A stretch of 64,000 bases of DNA from J027 sp034437655 (GTDB taxonomy: Bacteria; Chloroflexota; Anaerolineae; Aggregatilineales; J027): NCBI GenBank assembly GCA_034437655.1, contig DAOTTU010000066.1, positions 1 to 64,000 on the forward strand, given 5' to 3'. Below are positions 47,168-56,260 of the stretch, in pieces. The notes beneath the pieces are model-generated. The model ran no database searches and was not told the DNA's origin. It saw only the letters and a program-made list of their open reading frames with translations. The position numbers and the translations under genes are program-made. Positions within the stretch are counted from its first letter, which is position 1. Each line of letters starts with the position of its first letter.

Positions 47168-48382
47168 CTATTCCATTTCAACAGCCATCGCGACCGCTTC
47201 ACCACCGCCGAGGCACAGCGCCGCCAGTCCACGTTTCAGGCCGTGTTGCTGCAACGCATGCACCAGCGTCACCAGGACACGCGCCCCACTTGCGCCGAGC
47301 GGATGGCCGATGGCAATCGCGCCGCCGTGAATATTCAACTTTTCAGTGGGCAGGTGATGGCCGTCACGTTCCAACCCACGCATATCAGCAAGAACTTGCG
47401 CAGCAAAGGCTTCGTTCACCTCAAAGAGATCAACGTCTTCCATCGTCCAGCCCGCTTTTTCGAGGGCTAGCGGGATAGCTTTCACCGGGGCATAGAAAAT
47501 CCATTGTGGGTCCAGCGCAGCGTGAGCATAGCTGACGATGCGGGCCAGTGGTTGATGACCATTGGCTTCGGCATATTGGCGGCTACTGACGACCACCGCC
47601 GCCGCGCCATCGTTCAACCCGGGCGCATTCCCTGCTGTAACACGACCGTCTGCCTTAAACGCCGGGCGTAGCTTGGACAATGCTTCTACACTCGTATCAG
47701 GGCGGATCGGTTCATCGGTACTAACGGTCATAGTTTCGCGGCGCTTCTTGACTTCAATAGGGACAATTTCGTCGGTAAAGCAGCCGTCGAGTGTCGCTTT
47801 GTGGGCCTTAGCATGGCTGTCAGCGGCAAACTGATCCATCTCTTCGCGGGTGACTTCAAGCTGGTCGCCAATGAACTCAGCCGCATCACCCATGACCCAG
47901 TTTTGTATGCTACACCACAGACCGTCGCGGAGAATGCCATCTTTAAGGGTAATATCGCCGTATTTGCTGCCATGACGTTGGGTAGTGTCCAGAAATGGCG
48001 TGTGCGACATGCTTTCAACGCCACCAGCCACATACAGGTCACCATCGCCAGCACGAATGGCACTCGCGCCAATCATCACTGTCCGCAAGCCACTACCGCA
48101 AACTTTGTTGACCGTAATGCCGCCGACGGTTTCCGGGTAGCCAGCCCCAATCCACACCTGGCGCGGAACAGCCTGCCCACTGCCAGCCGGGAGTACCTGC
48201 CCTAATATCACTTCATTGACGTTTTCAGGGGTAATGCCGCTCCGGTCAACGGCACCTTTAACGGCATGTTGCGCCAGTTGGACGGGCGAGAGTGTGCTGA
48301 GATTTCCAAGGAGCTTGCCCTGCGGGGTACGGGCCGCACTCAAAATTACGGGGTCGTTGCCAGATTTGCCGTTGCCAGCCAT
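47168..48382 (-). CDS. Thiolase (acetyl-CoA acetyltransferase type)
   Basis: The 404-residue enzyme from ATG at 48380-48382 (AAAGGAA upstream) has the thiolase signatures: the nucleophile Cys in KVCGSGLRTVM, GGAIAIGHPLGASGARVL with the catalytic His, and CLGGGEAVAMAVE near the end. It condenses two acetyl-CoA or cleaves acetoacetyl-CoA, in the cytosol. The last motif is CLGGGEAVA, whereas CIGGGMG is more common. No other fatty acid genes adjoin, so whether it serves breakdown or biosynthesis is open. Confidence 0.93.
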   Translation of the reverse strand: MAGNGKSGNDPVILSAARTPQGKLLGNLSTLSPVQLAQHAVKGAVDRSGITPENVNEVILGQVLPAGSGQAVPRQVWIGAGYPETVGGITVNKVCGSGLRTVMIGASAIRAGDGDLYVAGGVESMSHTPFLDTTQRHGSKYGDITLKDGILRDGLWCSIQNWVMGDAAEFIGDQLEVTREEMDQFAADSHAKAHKATLDGCFTDEIVPIEVKKRRETMTVSTDEPIRPDTSVEALSKLRPAFKADGRVTAGNAPGLNDGAAAVVVSSRQYAEANGHQPLARIVSYAHAALDPQWIFYAPVKAIPLALEKAGWTMEDVDLFEVNEAFAAQVLADMRGLERDGHHLPTEKLNIHGGAIAIGHPLGASGARVLVTLVHALQQHGLKRGLAALCLGGGEAVAMAVEME

Positions 48383-48499
48383 CGTTGCACAATTCCTTTC
48401 TTGTCTCACACCGTTTCTTTACATTGCACAAAGGGCCTTAACTGTACACCTGATGCCGCACAGATTCAAATTTTTGTCCAATTAACAGTATCAATAATT

Positions 48500-49483
48500 T
48501 TACGCAAAGGCGCTCGTCGCTCGATGTAGATACTCGTCGCGCTGGCGTTGCAAAGCGGTGTAATGGTCGGTGTCGTTCTGTACTATCGACGCAAGCGCAG
48601 CCGTAAATCTTACGGCCCAACGCACCAGTAAGAGGTTGGTATAAGTTGTCGCCCGGGCACGTAAGGTCGGGTCACGGTCCAGCCGCGAGAGTTCCCAGCG
48701 ATACCAAACCCAATGCTGTGTCGAGAGATGTACGTATTCAGGGTGGGCGCAAAGTTGCCCAACCGCATAGGCTTTGTCGCACCAGTCAGCATAGTGCCAC
48801 CCTACCAGCCGCATATGCGCGCCATCCCACAAAAAATGATGCACACAGGGGTCAAGATGGTTCAATGTAATCACCGACGGGCTATTCCATTCTGGCACAA
48901 CCCGTTCTTTAACGCGCTCAATGAGGTTTGCCAGTAGCGGGTAATCGGTGTGATTAGCGTCCAGCGTCGCCAGCTCTGCATCCAACATTGGAAAGACATC
49001 CCCGGGTGACTGGGGCCCAGTACCACGCATCGCAACACGGCTGGCATACTTCATAAATGGCATGTTCCAGGGCACGCCCAACATCGCCATAATGCGGTGC
49101 CATTGTGCGTCGTCATTGGTGTGTGGGGGTGCTTGCAACACCTCGCCATGCAACCATTCCGTAAGCAGCAATATGTCGTCATTGTAGAACGGACGCGGCC
49201 CGATGCTGAAGCCAAAGTCATGAATAGCATCCAGCACCGCGTACTCGCGTTCAGCATGATCCGCGTTATGAAACTGCTTGGCACATAACACCGGGAAGCG
49301 ATCATTGTCGTCAGGGTCCAGGCGATAGATGTCGGCATCATTCCCGGCGTAATAATGTGTCACCTGCCATTCTGCTGTATCACCGCCATCTGTTTGAGCG
49401 GTAGCAAGCGCCTGCTTAATCTGTTCAATATTGAGTAGCGTAGCGTCAAAGCCATGAATGTCAAAGGGGTTATGGGCAGACAA
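48500..49483 (-). CDS. Degenerate APH-fold kinase-like protein
   Basis: The 327-residue protein resembles aminoglycoside phosphotransferase/choline-kinase folds. There is a GND-initial small lobe (DADIYRLD, VLCAKQFHNADHAEREY) and a C-lobe whose catalytic HGDLHPGN motif is replaced by NHLDPCVHHFLWDG. Where a DxD or DWE motif usually sits it has LVGWHYADWCDKAY. The metal-binding Asp and the HGD motif are altered, so it may be inactive or act on another substrate. It overlaps plsC by 14 bases. Annotated by fold resemblance, not identity. Confidence 0.55.
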   Translation of the reverse strand: MSAHNPFDIHGFDATLLNIEQIKQALATAQTDGGDTAEWQVTHYYAGNDADIYRLDPDDNDRFPVLCAKQFHNADHAEREYAVLDAIHDFGFSIGPRPFYNDDILLLTEWLHGEVLQAPPHTNDDAQWHRIMAMLGVPWNMPFMKYASRVAMRGTGPQSPGDVFPMLDAELATLDANHTDYPLLANLIERVKERVVPEWNSPSVITLNHLDPCVHHFLWDGAHMRLVGWHYADWCDKAYAVGQLCAHPEYVHLSTQHWVWYRWELSRLDRDPTLRARATTYTNLLLVRWAVRFTAALASIVQNDTDHYTALQRQRDEYLHRATSAFA

Positions 49484-50165
49484 GGTCGCGCATCTCCTCT
49501 ATAAGTGGGTTACCCCGATAGACGCCGTGATATGTTTCTGGCAATAGGGCCGCCAGCGCACACATAATCCGTTCGCTGAGGGCATCCAGTTCAGGACCAC
49601 GTGCCCGCCCTTCTGGTAAATGGTAGACTTTACCGAACCTGACATGCGCCCGGGGACGTATCTTTTTGAAGGCATGTTCAGTGCCCCACACCGCCGCTGG
49701 CAGGATTGCCACATTGTTGCGGTTCGCCAAAAACGCAGCCCCGCCTTTGCTCTGTTGCAACTGTTTGGTGCGGCTACGGGTACCTTCGGGCGCAATCACA
49801 ATATTATGTCCCCTTTTGATGAGGGTAGTGGCGGTCATTAACGCCGAGCGATCCGGGGTATCTTGTTCAATCCAGATGGGCGACCCCACACGAAAAAACA
49901 GTTCTAGCCAGGTACCTTTATATTTTTTGGCAGAAAAGCCAGCCGGCCAGTTTACGCCGGGGGCAAACTGTGAGGCCAGTACGGGCACATCCATATAGCC
50001 CAGATGATTGAAAGTAATCAACACCTGTGTGTCTGTCGGGATATGCTCGCGCCCTTCAACCTGCAAATTCAGGAATACCATATGCAACAGACGGGCAATT
50101 TGCCGGGCCCCGGGTACAGGTTCAGGGAATTCAATATCTTTTTTTGCCGTAGCACTCATACTCAT
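49470..50165 (-). CDS. plsC: 1-acyl-sn-glycerol-3-phosphate acyltransferase (PlsC-like)
   Basis: The 231-residue enzyme has the acyltransferase motif I NHxxxxD (NHLGYMDVPVL) and motif III (IAPEGTRSRTKQL). It should add the second acyl chain in phospholipid synthesis on the inner membrane face. No clear membrane helix is seen. It overlaps the TPR gene upstream by 4 bases and the kinase-like gene downstream by 14 bases, implying one translationally coupled operon. Other lysophospholipid acyltransferases share these motifs. Confidence 0.88.
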   Translation of the reverse strand: MSMSATAKKDIEFPEPVPGARQIARLLHMVFLNLQVEGREHIPTDTQVLITFNHLGYMDVPVLASQFAPGVNWPAGFSAKKYKGTWLELFFRVGSPIWIEQDTPDRSALMTATTLIKRGHNIVIAPEGTRSRTKQLQQSKGGAAFLANRNNVAILPAAVWGTEHAFKKIRPRAHVRFGKVYHLPEGRARGPELDALSERIMCALAALLPETYHGVYRGNPLIEEMRDLVCP

Positions 50166-51103
50166 TCTCGAAGGGTATGGAGGCGTTGTTGTGCCGTTTC
50201 AACCTTATTAGTTACGTCCACTTCTGTGAAGCAAGCCAATGCTTCCTCATATGCCAACAGGGCCTGTTCAGTATCTCCGCGTTCAACAAAAAAGTCACCC
50301 TTTATCAGCAAAAAGTCGCCAAGCTGAACGTTCGAATGGAAACGTCGCCATTGCTGCTCGCTCTTTTCAAGAAGTTCCATTGTCACCTCTGGACTCGCTT
50401 CCGAAACAATAGTGATCTCTGCTAGCGTCTGGTACGCACCGGCCATCTGGTCAATCGTGGCCACCTCAATTGCTTGTTCAAGGGCACGTTCAGCGTATTC
50501 TGTGGCTGTTCCCAGCTCGCCCAGTTGTAAGTGAGCAATGGCCATACCATTCAACGTCTCTGAGATCATATCCAGCACATCACGTGGTGCAGCGACAAAT
50601 TCGTCAACCTGGCGCAGGGCTTCTTCAAAAAATGAGATCGCTTTTTGGGGCTGTTTAGCACCAACCCACAGTAACCCCTGATTACTGTAGAGATTGATCA
50701 TAGTCGATGGCCCACCATGCTCCTCAAGAATGGGGACTGCCTGTTGATAATAAGCGGATGCTGCTTCAATATTTCCCTGGCGACGCATTACCTCACCAAG
50801 ATTGTTGAACATAACCCCGGCCCCAGCCCGCAAACCGGCCGCATCATAGGCGGTGCTGGCTTCGAGGAATAGCTCCTCGGCACGGTCAAAAACGTTACGT
50901 TCAGCATCAATTGTGGCCATGAGCACCAATGTTCGGGCACGTAGTAGATTGTCTTCAATTTCGGAGGCTGTTTGCAAGTGCTGTTGGAGGGTGCGGGTAG
51001 CAGTATCATAATTAAAATCACCACGGTACAGCGCTTCACGAATGTGTCGTTGGATGTTGTACAACATTTCAACCAATGAGTTGCGGCTGTCTTCTGACTT
51101 CAT
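50162..51103 (-). CDS. TPR-repeat protein
   Basis: The 313-residue protein is all helical and shows at least six tetratricopeptide-type repeats with the usual A-G-Y-A spacing (for example GVMFNNLGEVMRRQGNIEAA and LADYYQQAV-like helices). It has no signal peptide. TPR proteins bring other proteins together. The gene is first in a unit with plsC and the kinase-like gene, so it may help target or regulate them (inference). Confidence 0.85.
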   Translation of the reverse strand: MKSEDSRNSLVEMLYNIQRHIREALYRGDFNYDTATRTLQQHLQTASEIEDNLLRARTLVLMATIDAERNVFDRAEELFLEASTAYDAAGLRAGAGVMFNNLGEVMRRQGNIEAASAYYQQAVPILEEHGGPSTMINLYSNQGLLWVGAKQPQKAISFFEEALRQVDEFVAAPRDVLDMISETLNGMAIAHLQLGELGTATEYAERALEQAIEVATIDQMAGAYQTLAEITIVSEASPEVTMELLEKSEQQWRRFHSNVQLGDFLLIKGDFFVERGDTEQALLAYEEALACFTEVDVTNKVETAQQRLHTLRE

Positions 51104-51163
51104 AATTTTATGGTCCTAAATTTTTCCAATAGTGCAGATAATCAAAATTTAATCGTAACATAG

Positions 51164-51204
51164 GGTTGTGTCGGCAACCAAGAATGAAACGTGCCAACAC
51201 AACC
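51164..51204 (-). terminator. 12-base hairpin after the SHMT-GcvT gene
   Basis: On the minus strand a 12-base stem (plus 51164-51175 with 51193-51204, one G-T pair, 17-base loop) lies 32 bases after the fusion-gene stop. A T-rich stretch follows only after about 15 bases, so termination is likely but not certain. Confidence 0.55.
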
Positions 51205-51235
51205 GTTAAGCTAATACCAACCAATCACCGCACGG

Positions 51236-54200
51236 CTAGCGCGGAAAGCGGGACAATACCGTGATTGTCTCAGGGATACGAGTACGGTCGCCAGGCTTTA
51301 GCTCAGCGGGGGACTTACCGTTGCGGGCAGTGGCAGCATTGCTGTAGACAAAGTATTGTGCCCCCTTGTTGCTAAGGTCTGCTTTGAGCAGCACCTGACC
51401 GGTCTGGTAGCCTTCGGTGTCAATGCTGCATGAGGTCACCACCCCAACAACACGCCCCCGTCGATCCATAACCGGGTCGCCAGCATGGGCAGGGCGGCCA
51501 CCTTTCTGGTCAATGCGAAAGCGCGTGGTGATACGATCGCGTTGCAATTCATAGTCCACATACGCCCGTTTACCGACAAAGAAGGGCTTCCAGAGCTTGA
51601 CATAGCTTGCAAATCCAGCATCAGCCGGATTCATTTCGAAGGCACCCGCCAACTCGTTGCCATAGAGCGGCAAACCAGCCTCAATGCGCAGACTGTCACG
51701 CGCCGCCAGCCCACACGGCACTGCGCCTGCTTCCACCAAACGGGCAAAAAGTTTTGCCGCGTGGTCGGGGTGTACAAAAATCTCATAGGCAACTCGTTCC
51801 CCGGTATAGCCTGTGCGTGACACCAGCAAGTCAAACCCGTCTAATGTGATCGGTATAATCGTGGACCACTTCATTGCTTTAAGGGTAGCTTTGTCCTCTT
51901 CGCTGCCTTCGAGTGCAAGCAAAACATCCTTGCTGGCAGGGCCTTGCAGCGCGATATCTACACGACGATCGTCTCCGCTAGATTCTGCACGCAGATCGCG
52001 TAACGTGACGGTTTCACGCCCCGGCACTGTCGCCCACGACCGTTGTGCATCAATCTCCACTTCACCATTACGCACAGCGTTAAGCCATGCCCAGTTTTTA
52101 TCGTTATTAGAGGCATTCACCACAACCATGTAATGCTCATGTGCCAGTTGATAGATAAAAATGTCATCGAGTGGTTTGCCATGGATATCCAACAAATAAC
52201 TATAGTGGGCCTTGCTCGGCTTCAGGTTAGAAACATCATTGGTCGTCAGTGCGTTCAAAAAGTGCATCGCGCCACGCCCCTGCACTTCAAAGACCCCCAT
52301 GTGCGTTACATCGAAGATGCCAGACCGGGTGCGCACAGCATGATGTTCATCACTGACCGAAGAATACCAGACAGGCATGTCATACCCTGCAAAAGGAACC
52401 ATCCTGGCACCGAGTTCTTTATGCAATTCATAGAGTGGTGTATAGAGCAGGTCTGCGTCTACAGGGGGGTGCCATTCGAAGATCGGCAGCACGTCCAGTT
52501 CTGGCGCATTAAGTTGTGGACCGTTGCAGCCTACAAAATAGGCTTTATCTGGCTTAAATCCATTGCTGGCATGGGGTGTCGTAGAAACTTCAAGCCCTTC
52601 GAAGCGTTGCACAGCGACGGCATCTGGCCTGGGGCTGACTGAGACAGGCCCAGGAACCTTCGCGTAAATATCAGTGGGATCAATGATCGTGTAACCATCC
52701 GAGAAACTGATGAGCCATTGCGCGACTTCATCCACATTACGAGCGACATGCAGCAAATAGATGTCAGCGGTCAAACGCTCAACCACTGCCTGTGAAAGCA
52801 GCGTGCCATCTGGCGCAAACAGCCACGAGGGTTGCCAATCACCGTATTCAAGACAGTAGACGTCGTTAGTGGTGACAGTCTCGAGGAAATCGGTGGCATT
52901 TTTGCCCTTAATTTCGATGGTGTGCCAGCGCTCCGAAGGTTCATCCAGCGGAAGCACACGAAAATGTTCGGCGGCTGCATCAGCAGTGCGGTAATGCGCC
53001 GACAGCGTGGGGATTTCATAGTCAATCCCAGCGGCACGCGCCAGCCCATAAACCCGTTGTTGCACATCAAAGAGAATGTCGCCGGGGACTTTAGCCCGCG
53101 CGTTTTTGCCTTTGAAGCTCCTGGCATAGCTATGGGGTTGGGCTGCCAGCAGCAGGTCAGCAATAGCATCCCCCAATCGGTCAATCTCTGGTTCCTTAAA
53201 ACCACGTTGCGTGATCCACGGTGTCCCAAAACGTACCCCTGTCGCACGGAAGGGGCTTTTGTCGCCGGGGATCGTGTTGCGGTTACAGACAACACCAACA
53301 ATATCCAGCATCCGCGCGGCGATGTCACCGGAAAAGGCGGTGCCGTCCTGACCCTGGATTTGCCCAACGTCTACCAGCAACATATGCGTGTCTGTGCCAC
53401 CATAGGCAATCCGCAACCCGCGTTCTTGAAGTTTGGCGGCGAGGTGTTGAGCATTGGCAACCGTTTGCTTCTGCAATTCGTTGAACTCAGGACGTTCGGC
53501 CAGCTTCATTGCAATGGCCAGCCCGGCGATGCTGTTCACATGCGGGCCGCCCTGCTCACCCGGGAAGACGCCCCGGTCAAGTTTCTTCGCAATGGCAGCA
53601 TCATGGGTAATCAAAACCGCCCCGCGTGAACCACCTATCGTCTTATGCGTGGTGAAGGAAGTCACATCTGCATAACCAATTGGGGAGGGATATTCGCCCG
53701 CGATGATGAGGCCGGCGACGTGCGAGACATCGGCCAGCAGATAGGCACCAACCGCGTCAGCAATCTCGCGCAGTTTCGCCCAGTCCGGGGCCCATGGATA
53801 GGATGTATAGCCCCCCACAATAATCTGAGGTTGATGCTGGCGCGCCATGTCCATAATATGATCGTAGTCGAGTTGTTCAGTCTCAGGGTCAACGCCATAA
53901 CCAACAGCGTTATATTGCAAACCACTCCGCGCCACGGGGCTGCCGTGTGTCAGGTGCCCGCCGTGCAATAAATCCATACCGAGGATGGTATCACCGACAT
54001 TGAGCAGCGAGGTATAGACCGCACTGTTGGCCGGTGCGCCTGAGAGGGGTTGCACATTGACCAACAGCCTATCCGGGCTGACATGTTCGTTGGCAAAACG
54101 CTCAGCCACGCGCAACCGGGTTACACTTTCGAGTACGTCAACAATTTCCGCACCCTGATAGTAACGGCTGCCGCCATAGCGCCGCAGTTCTGCCAGCCGC

Positions 54201-54436
54201 ATATCAAGGTCCAGTAAATCTTCCATACCTTTACGTCGCCAGTGGTCAGGCGGATAGCCTTCAGCGTAGATGTTATGGAACACTGACCCCACCGCTTCGC
54301 GTACCGCCTCTGGAATAGTTGATTCTGAAGGCACCATTATCAGCTTACGGGCCTGGCGCACCGCTTCTAGATCAATTAAGGCTGCAATGTCAGGATCAAT
54401 GTCATGAATACCGCCACGAAAGAGAAAATCGTCCAT
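51236..54436 (-). CDS. Serine hydroxymethyltransferase-GcvT fusion protein
   Basis: The 1066-residue protein joins two folate enzymes. Residues about 1-470 are a PLP-dependent SHMT-like domain: PLP lysine about 265 (TTHKTIGGSRGAV), Asp-His loop ADVSHVAGLI, and AEGYPPDHWRRKG. Residues about 500-600 look like a degenerate GcvT half-domain (FLETVTTNDVYCLEYGDW). Residues about 665-1066 are a full GcvT: GARMVPFAGYDMPVWY, ALTTNDVSNL and SRTGYTGE. SHMT moves carbon from serine to tetrahydrofolate and GcvT handles 5,10-methylene-THF in glycine cleavage, so the fusion could channel the folate. I know of no established report of this arrangement. Whether both parts are active is untested. Confidence 0.85.
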   Translation of the reverse strand: MDDFLFRGGIHDIDPDIAALIDLEAVRQARKLIMVPSESTIPEAVREAVGSVFHNIYAEGYPPDHWRRKGMEDLLDLDMRLAELRRYGGSRYYQGAEIVDVLESVTRLRVAERFANEHVSPDRLLVNVQPLSGAPANSAVYTSLLNVGDTILGMDLLHGGHLTHGSPVARSGLQYNAVGYGVDPETEQLDYDHIMDMARQHQPQIIVGGYTSYPWAPDWAKLREIADAVGAYLLADVSHVAGLIIAGEYPSPIGYADVTSFTTHKTIGGSRGAVLITHDAAIAKKLDRGVFPGEQGGPHVNSIAGLAIAMKLAERPEFNELQKQTVANAQHLAAKLQERGLRIAYGGTDTHMLLVDVGQIQGQDGTAFSGDIAARMLDIVGVVCNRNTIPGDKSPFRATGVRFGTPWITQRGFKEPEIDRLGDAIADLLLAAQPHSYARSFKGKNARAKVPGDILFDVQQRVYGLARAAGIDYEIPTLSAHYRTADAAAEHFRVLPLDEPSERWHTIEIKGKNATDFLETVTTNDVYCLEYGDWQPSWLFAPDGTLLSQAVVERLTADIYLLHVARNVDEVAQWLISFSDGYTIIDPTDIYAKVPGPVSVSPRPDAVAVQRFEGLEVSTTPHASNGFKPDKAYFVGCNGPQLNAPELDVLPIFEWHPPVDADLLYTPLYELHKELGARMVPFAGYDMPVWYSSVSDEHHAVRTRSGIFDVTHMGVFEVQGRGAMHFLNALTTNDVSNLKPSKAHYSYLLDIHGKPLDDIFIYQLAHEHYMVVVNASNNDKNWAWLNAVRNGEVEIDAQRSWATVPGRETVTLRDLRAESSGDDRRVDIALQGPASKDVLLALEGSEEDKATLKAMKWSTIIPITLDGFDLLVSRTGYTGERVAYEIFVHPDHAAKLFARLVEAGAVPCGLAARDSLRIEAGLPLYGNELAGAFEMNPADAGFASYVKLWKPFFVGKRAYVDYELQRDRITTRFRIDQKGGRPAHAGDPVMDRRGRVVGVVTSCSIDTEGYQTGQVLLKADLSNKGAQYFVYSNAATARNGKSPAELKPGDRTRIPETITVLSRFPR

Positions 54437-54498
54437 TACCTATTGTTGCCTCTTTAATATTTTCAACAGATCATTACTGTTGCTGTGAACTATAAAAC

Positions 54499-54530
54499 AA
54501 AAAACCCGGCACCGCACAAAGCAGACCGGG
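54499..54530 (-). terminator. Rho-independent terminator after tRNA-Val
   Basis: On the minus strand CCCGG (plus 54526-54530) pairs with CCGGG (plus 54505-54509), followed by a T6 tract. It closes the tRNA-Val transcript and lies upstream of the SHMT-GcvT gene, which must then have its own promoter. Confidence 0.65.
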
Positions 54531-54539
54531 GGGAAGTTG

Positions 54540-54613
54540 TGGGCGCTGAGGGACTCGAACCCCCGACCCTTCGCTTGTAAGGCGAATGCTCTATCCAGCT
54601 GAGCTAAGCGCCC
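54540..54613 (-). tRNA. tRNA-Val (anticodon TAC)
   Basis: The minus strand folds as a cloverleaf: acceptor GGGCGCT/AGCGCCC, anticodon stem TTCGC/GCGAA with loop CTTACAA (anticodon TAC, reading GTA) and T-arm loop GTTCGAGTC. Discriminator A; CCA is not encoded. Confidence 0.95.
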
Positions 54614-54733
54614 AATTGTTGTAGCGAGATTATAGTGGCGAAAGACGGGTGGCGTCAAGGGCGGGGCCGTTCCGGCATCTATTTTGATATAATGACCGTA
54701 TCGCTTGTCATCATAGACAGGGAGCATCACCGA

Positions 54734-55381
54734 ATGACCACATCATCGACCATACACCAACAAGAAGTCACCATGACCGATTCCGGGCGTGTCGTCGCGA
54801 CAGGTGTCTCGTTGGCAGAATACGAACAACGCTATGACGAATGGTATGAATTTGTTGAAGGGACTGTGTATGCTATGGCACCAGTTTCATCCAGACATGA
54901 TGACCTCACCCGTTATTTTGATCGCCTGCTGGGCACCTACGTTGAGCTTACCCAGGATGGAACGCTGCGGGCTGCCCCTTTCACGCTGGTCACTGCTGAG
55001 CAACGACGCCGTGAGCCTGACTTAATGGTCATTTTGAACCAAAACCCGCACACGTTAGCCGACACCGCTATGCAAGGCCCGGCTGATTTGGTGATTGAGG
55101 TCGTCTCTGTAGAAAGCCGTGGGCGTGATTATGGCGATAAGCTCGCTGAATATGAAACACTGGGTGTACATGAATACTGGATTGTTGACCCACTGCGCGA
55201 ACGGTTCACAGTGAATGTACTCGGGACAGATGGTAAGTACACAGTTCAGACACCTATCGAGTCGTACACATCGGTGGTGCTGCCAAAGTTGCGCGTGGAT
55301 GTCGCAGTGTTGTGGGCGGAGCAATTGCCGCAAATCCTTGACATTGTGAAATCCGTGCAGGGTATGGTCGAGGGAAAGTGA
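54734..55381 (+). CDS. Uma2-family (DUF820) PD-(D/E)xK nuclease-like protein
   Basis: The 215-residue protein starts at ATG 54734 with GGGAG upstream. It has the Uma2 core: EPDLMVI, LVIEVVS, and DKLAEYETLGVHEYWIVDP, giving the Asp, Glu and Lys of a PD-(D/E)xK site. The family is very abundant in Chloroflexota and cyanobacteria; its biological role is unclear, and proposed links to mobile DNA rest on the fold. It is divergent from tRNA-Val. Confidence 0.88.
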   Translation: MTTSSTIHQQEVTMTDSGRVVATGVSLAEYEQRYDEWYEFVEGTVYAMAPVSSRHDDLTRYFDRLLGTYVELTQDGTLRAAPFTLVTAEQRRREPDLMVILNQNPHTLADTAMQGPADLVIEVVSVESRGRDYGDKLAEYETLGVHEYWIVDPLRERFTVNVLGTDGKYTVQTPIESYTSVVLPKLRVDVAVLWAEQLPQILDIVKSVQGMVEGK

Positions 55382-55570
55382 ACTGGCCTTGCCTTGACTA
55401 CCGAGAAACGAGATGCACGTAGCATCCATGAACGCATGAGCTTTTTCAACCTCACTTGAGTATCCCCCCCAAACCTCAAAAATTCTCCACCCCTCTACAA
55501 TCAATCCCCAACCTTTCTGTGCGCTGCCGGATATAGGGTGCGGGTACCCGTCCGGACAAAGGATCATTTC

Positions 55571-56128
55571 ATGAACGAACAACAGGCGATTCAACGCATG
55601 AAAGGAGGCGACATCAATGGACTGGAAGTGCTGGTGCGTACCTATCAGGTACAAGCCGTGCGTGCCGTGGACCTCATCACTCGAGATACGGCCCAGGCTC
55701 AGGACATTGTACAGGCCGCTTTCGTGCGTGTGTTTCACCGCATCGAACAGTTCGATGACTCAAGGCCATTCGGGCCATGGTTTATGCAAATTTGCGTTAA
55801 TGACGCCTACAAAGCCGTTACGCGCAACCGCACCGTTTCTTTCGAAACCCCAATCGGGGCAGAAACAGAAGCAGATGGCACGCTGGGTGATATGCTGCCC
55901 GACGACGGCCTGCCTCCAGATGATCAGATTGAACTCAACGAACTCAAGGCTGATGTCTGGGAGGCGCTTGGCAAGCTCGCCCCTGAAGAACGCGCTGCCA
56001 TCGTGATGCGCTACTTTCTCAACTTCAGTGAAGCAGAGATGGCCACCACGCTCGACCGCCCCAGGGGCACCGTAGAAAACAGTGAACGCCTCGAAGGCCC
56101 GTGGGAATTCACGTTCGCAATTGATTAA
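55571..56128 (+). CDS. ECF sigma factor with altered C-terminus
   Basis: The 185-residue protein (ATG at 55571 after AAAGGA) is a sigma-70-family ECF factor. Region 2 shows AQDIVQAAFVRVFHRIEQF and WFMQICVNDAY; region 4 begins LAPEERAAIVMRYFLNFSEA. The recognition helix then reads MATTLDRPRGTVENSERL and the frame runs out in GPWEFTFAID. A +1 frame from about 56090 instead gives KARGNSRSQLINLR before TGA at 56138, resembling the usual KSRLHRARxxLR helix end. So a one-base indel may have altered the end. No anti-sigma gene adjoins. Confidence 0.75.
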   Translation: MNEQQAIQRMKGGDINGLEVLVRTYQVQAVRAVDLITRDTAQAQDIVQAAFVRVFHRIEQFDDSRPFGPWFMQICVNDAYKAVTRNRTVSFETPIGAETEADGTLGDMLPDDGLPPDDQIELNELKADVWEALGKLAPEERAAIVMRYFLNFSEAEMATTLDRPRGTVENSERLEGPWEFTFAID

Positions 56129-56168
56129 TCTCAGATGAGAATGACCTATCTCAAATAGCGTTTTTGAG

Positions 56169-56192
56169 CCGGCCGCATAGGTCGGTTTTTTT
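56169..56192 (+). terminator. Rho-independent terminator
   Basis: CCGGCC (56169-56174) pairs with GGTCGG (56180-56185), one G-T pair, and seven T follow. It ends the sigma gene transcript and isolates the cyd operon. Confidence 0.8.
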
Positions 56193-56260
56193 CTTTTTTC
56201 TCAAAACAAACATCGGTTGTGGTATAAGGTTTTCCGCATGGGTATCATTAGTGCAATTAA

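Noticed and set aside
54437..54539. Glycine riboswitch upstream of the SHMT-GcvT gene
   Set aside because: The gap is about 100 bases and is largely filled by the tRNA-Val terminator; no tandem aptamer pattern is visible.
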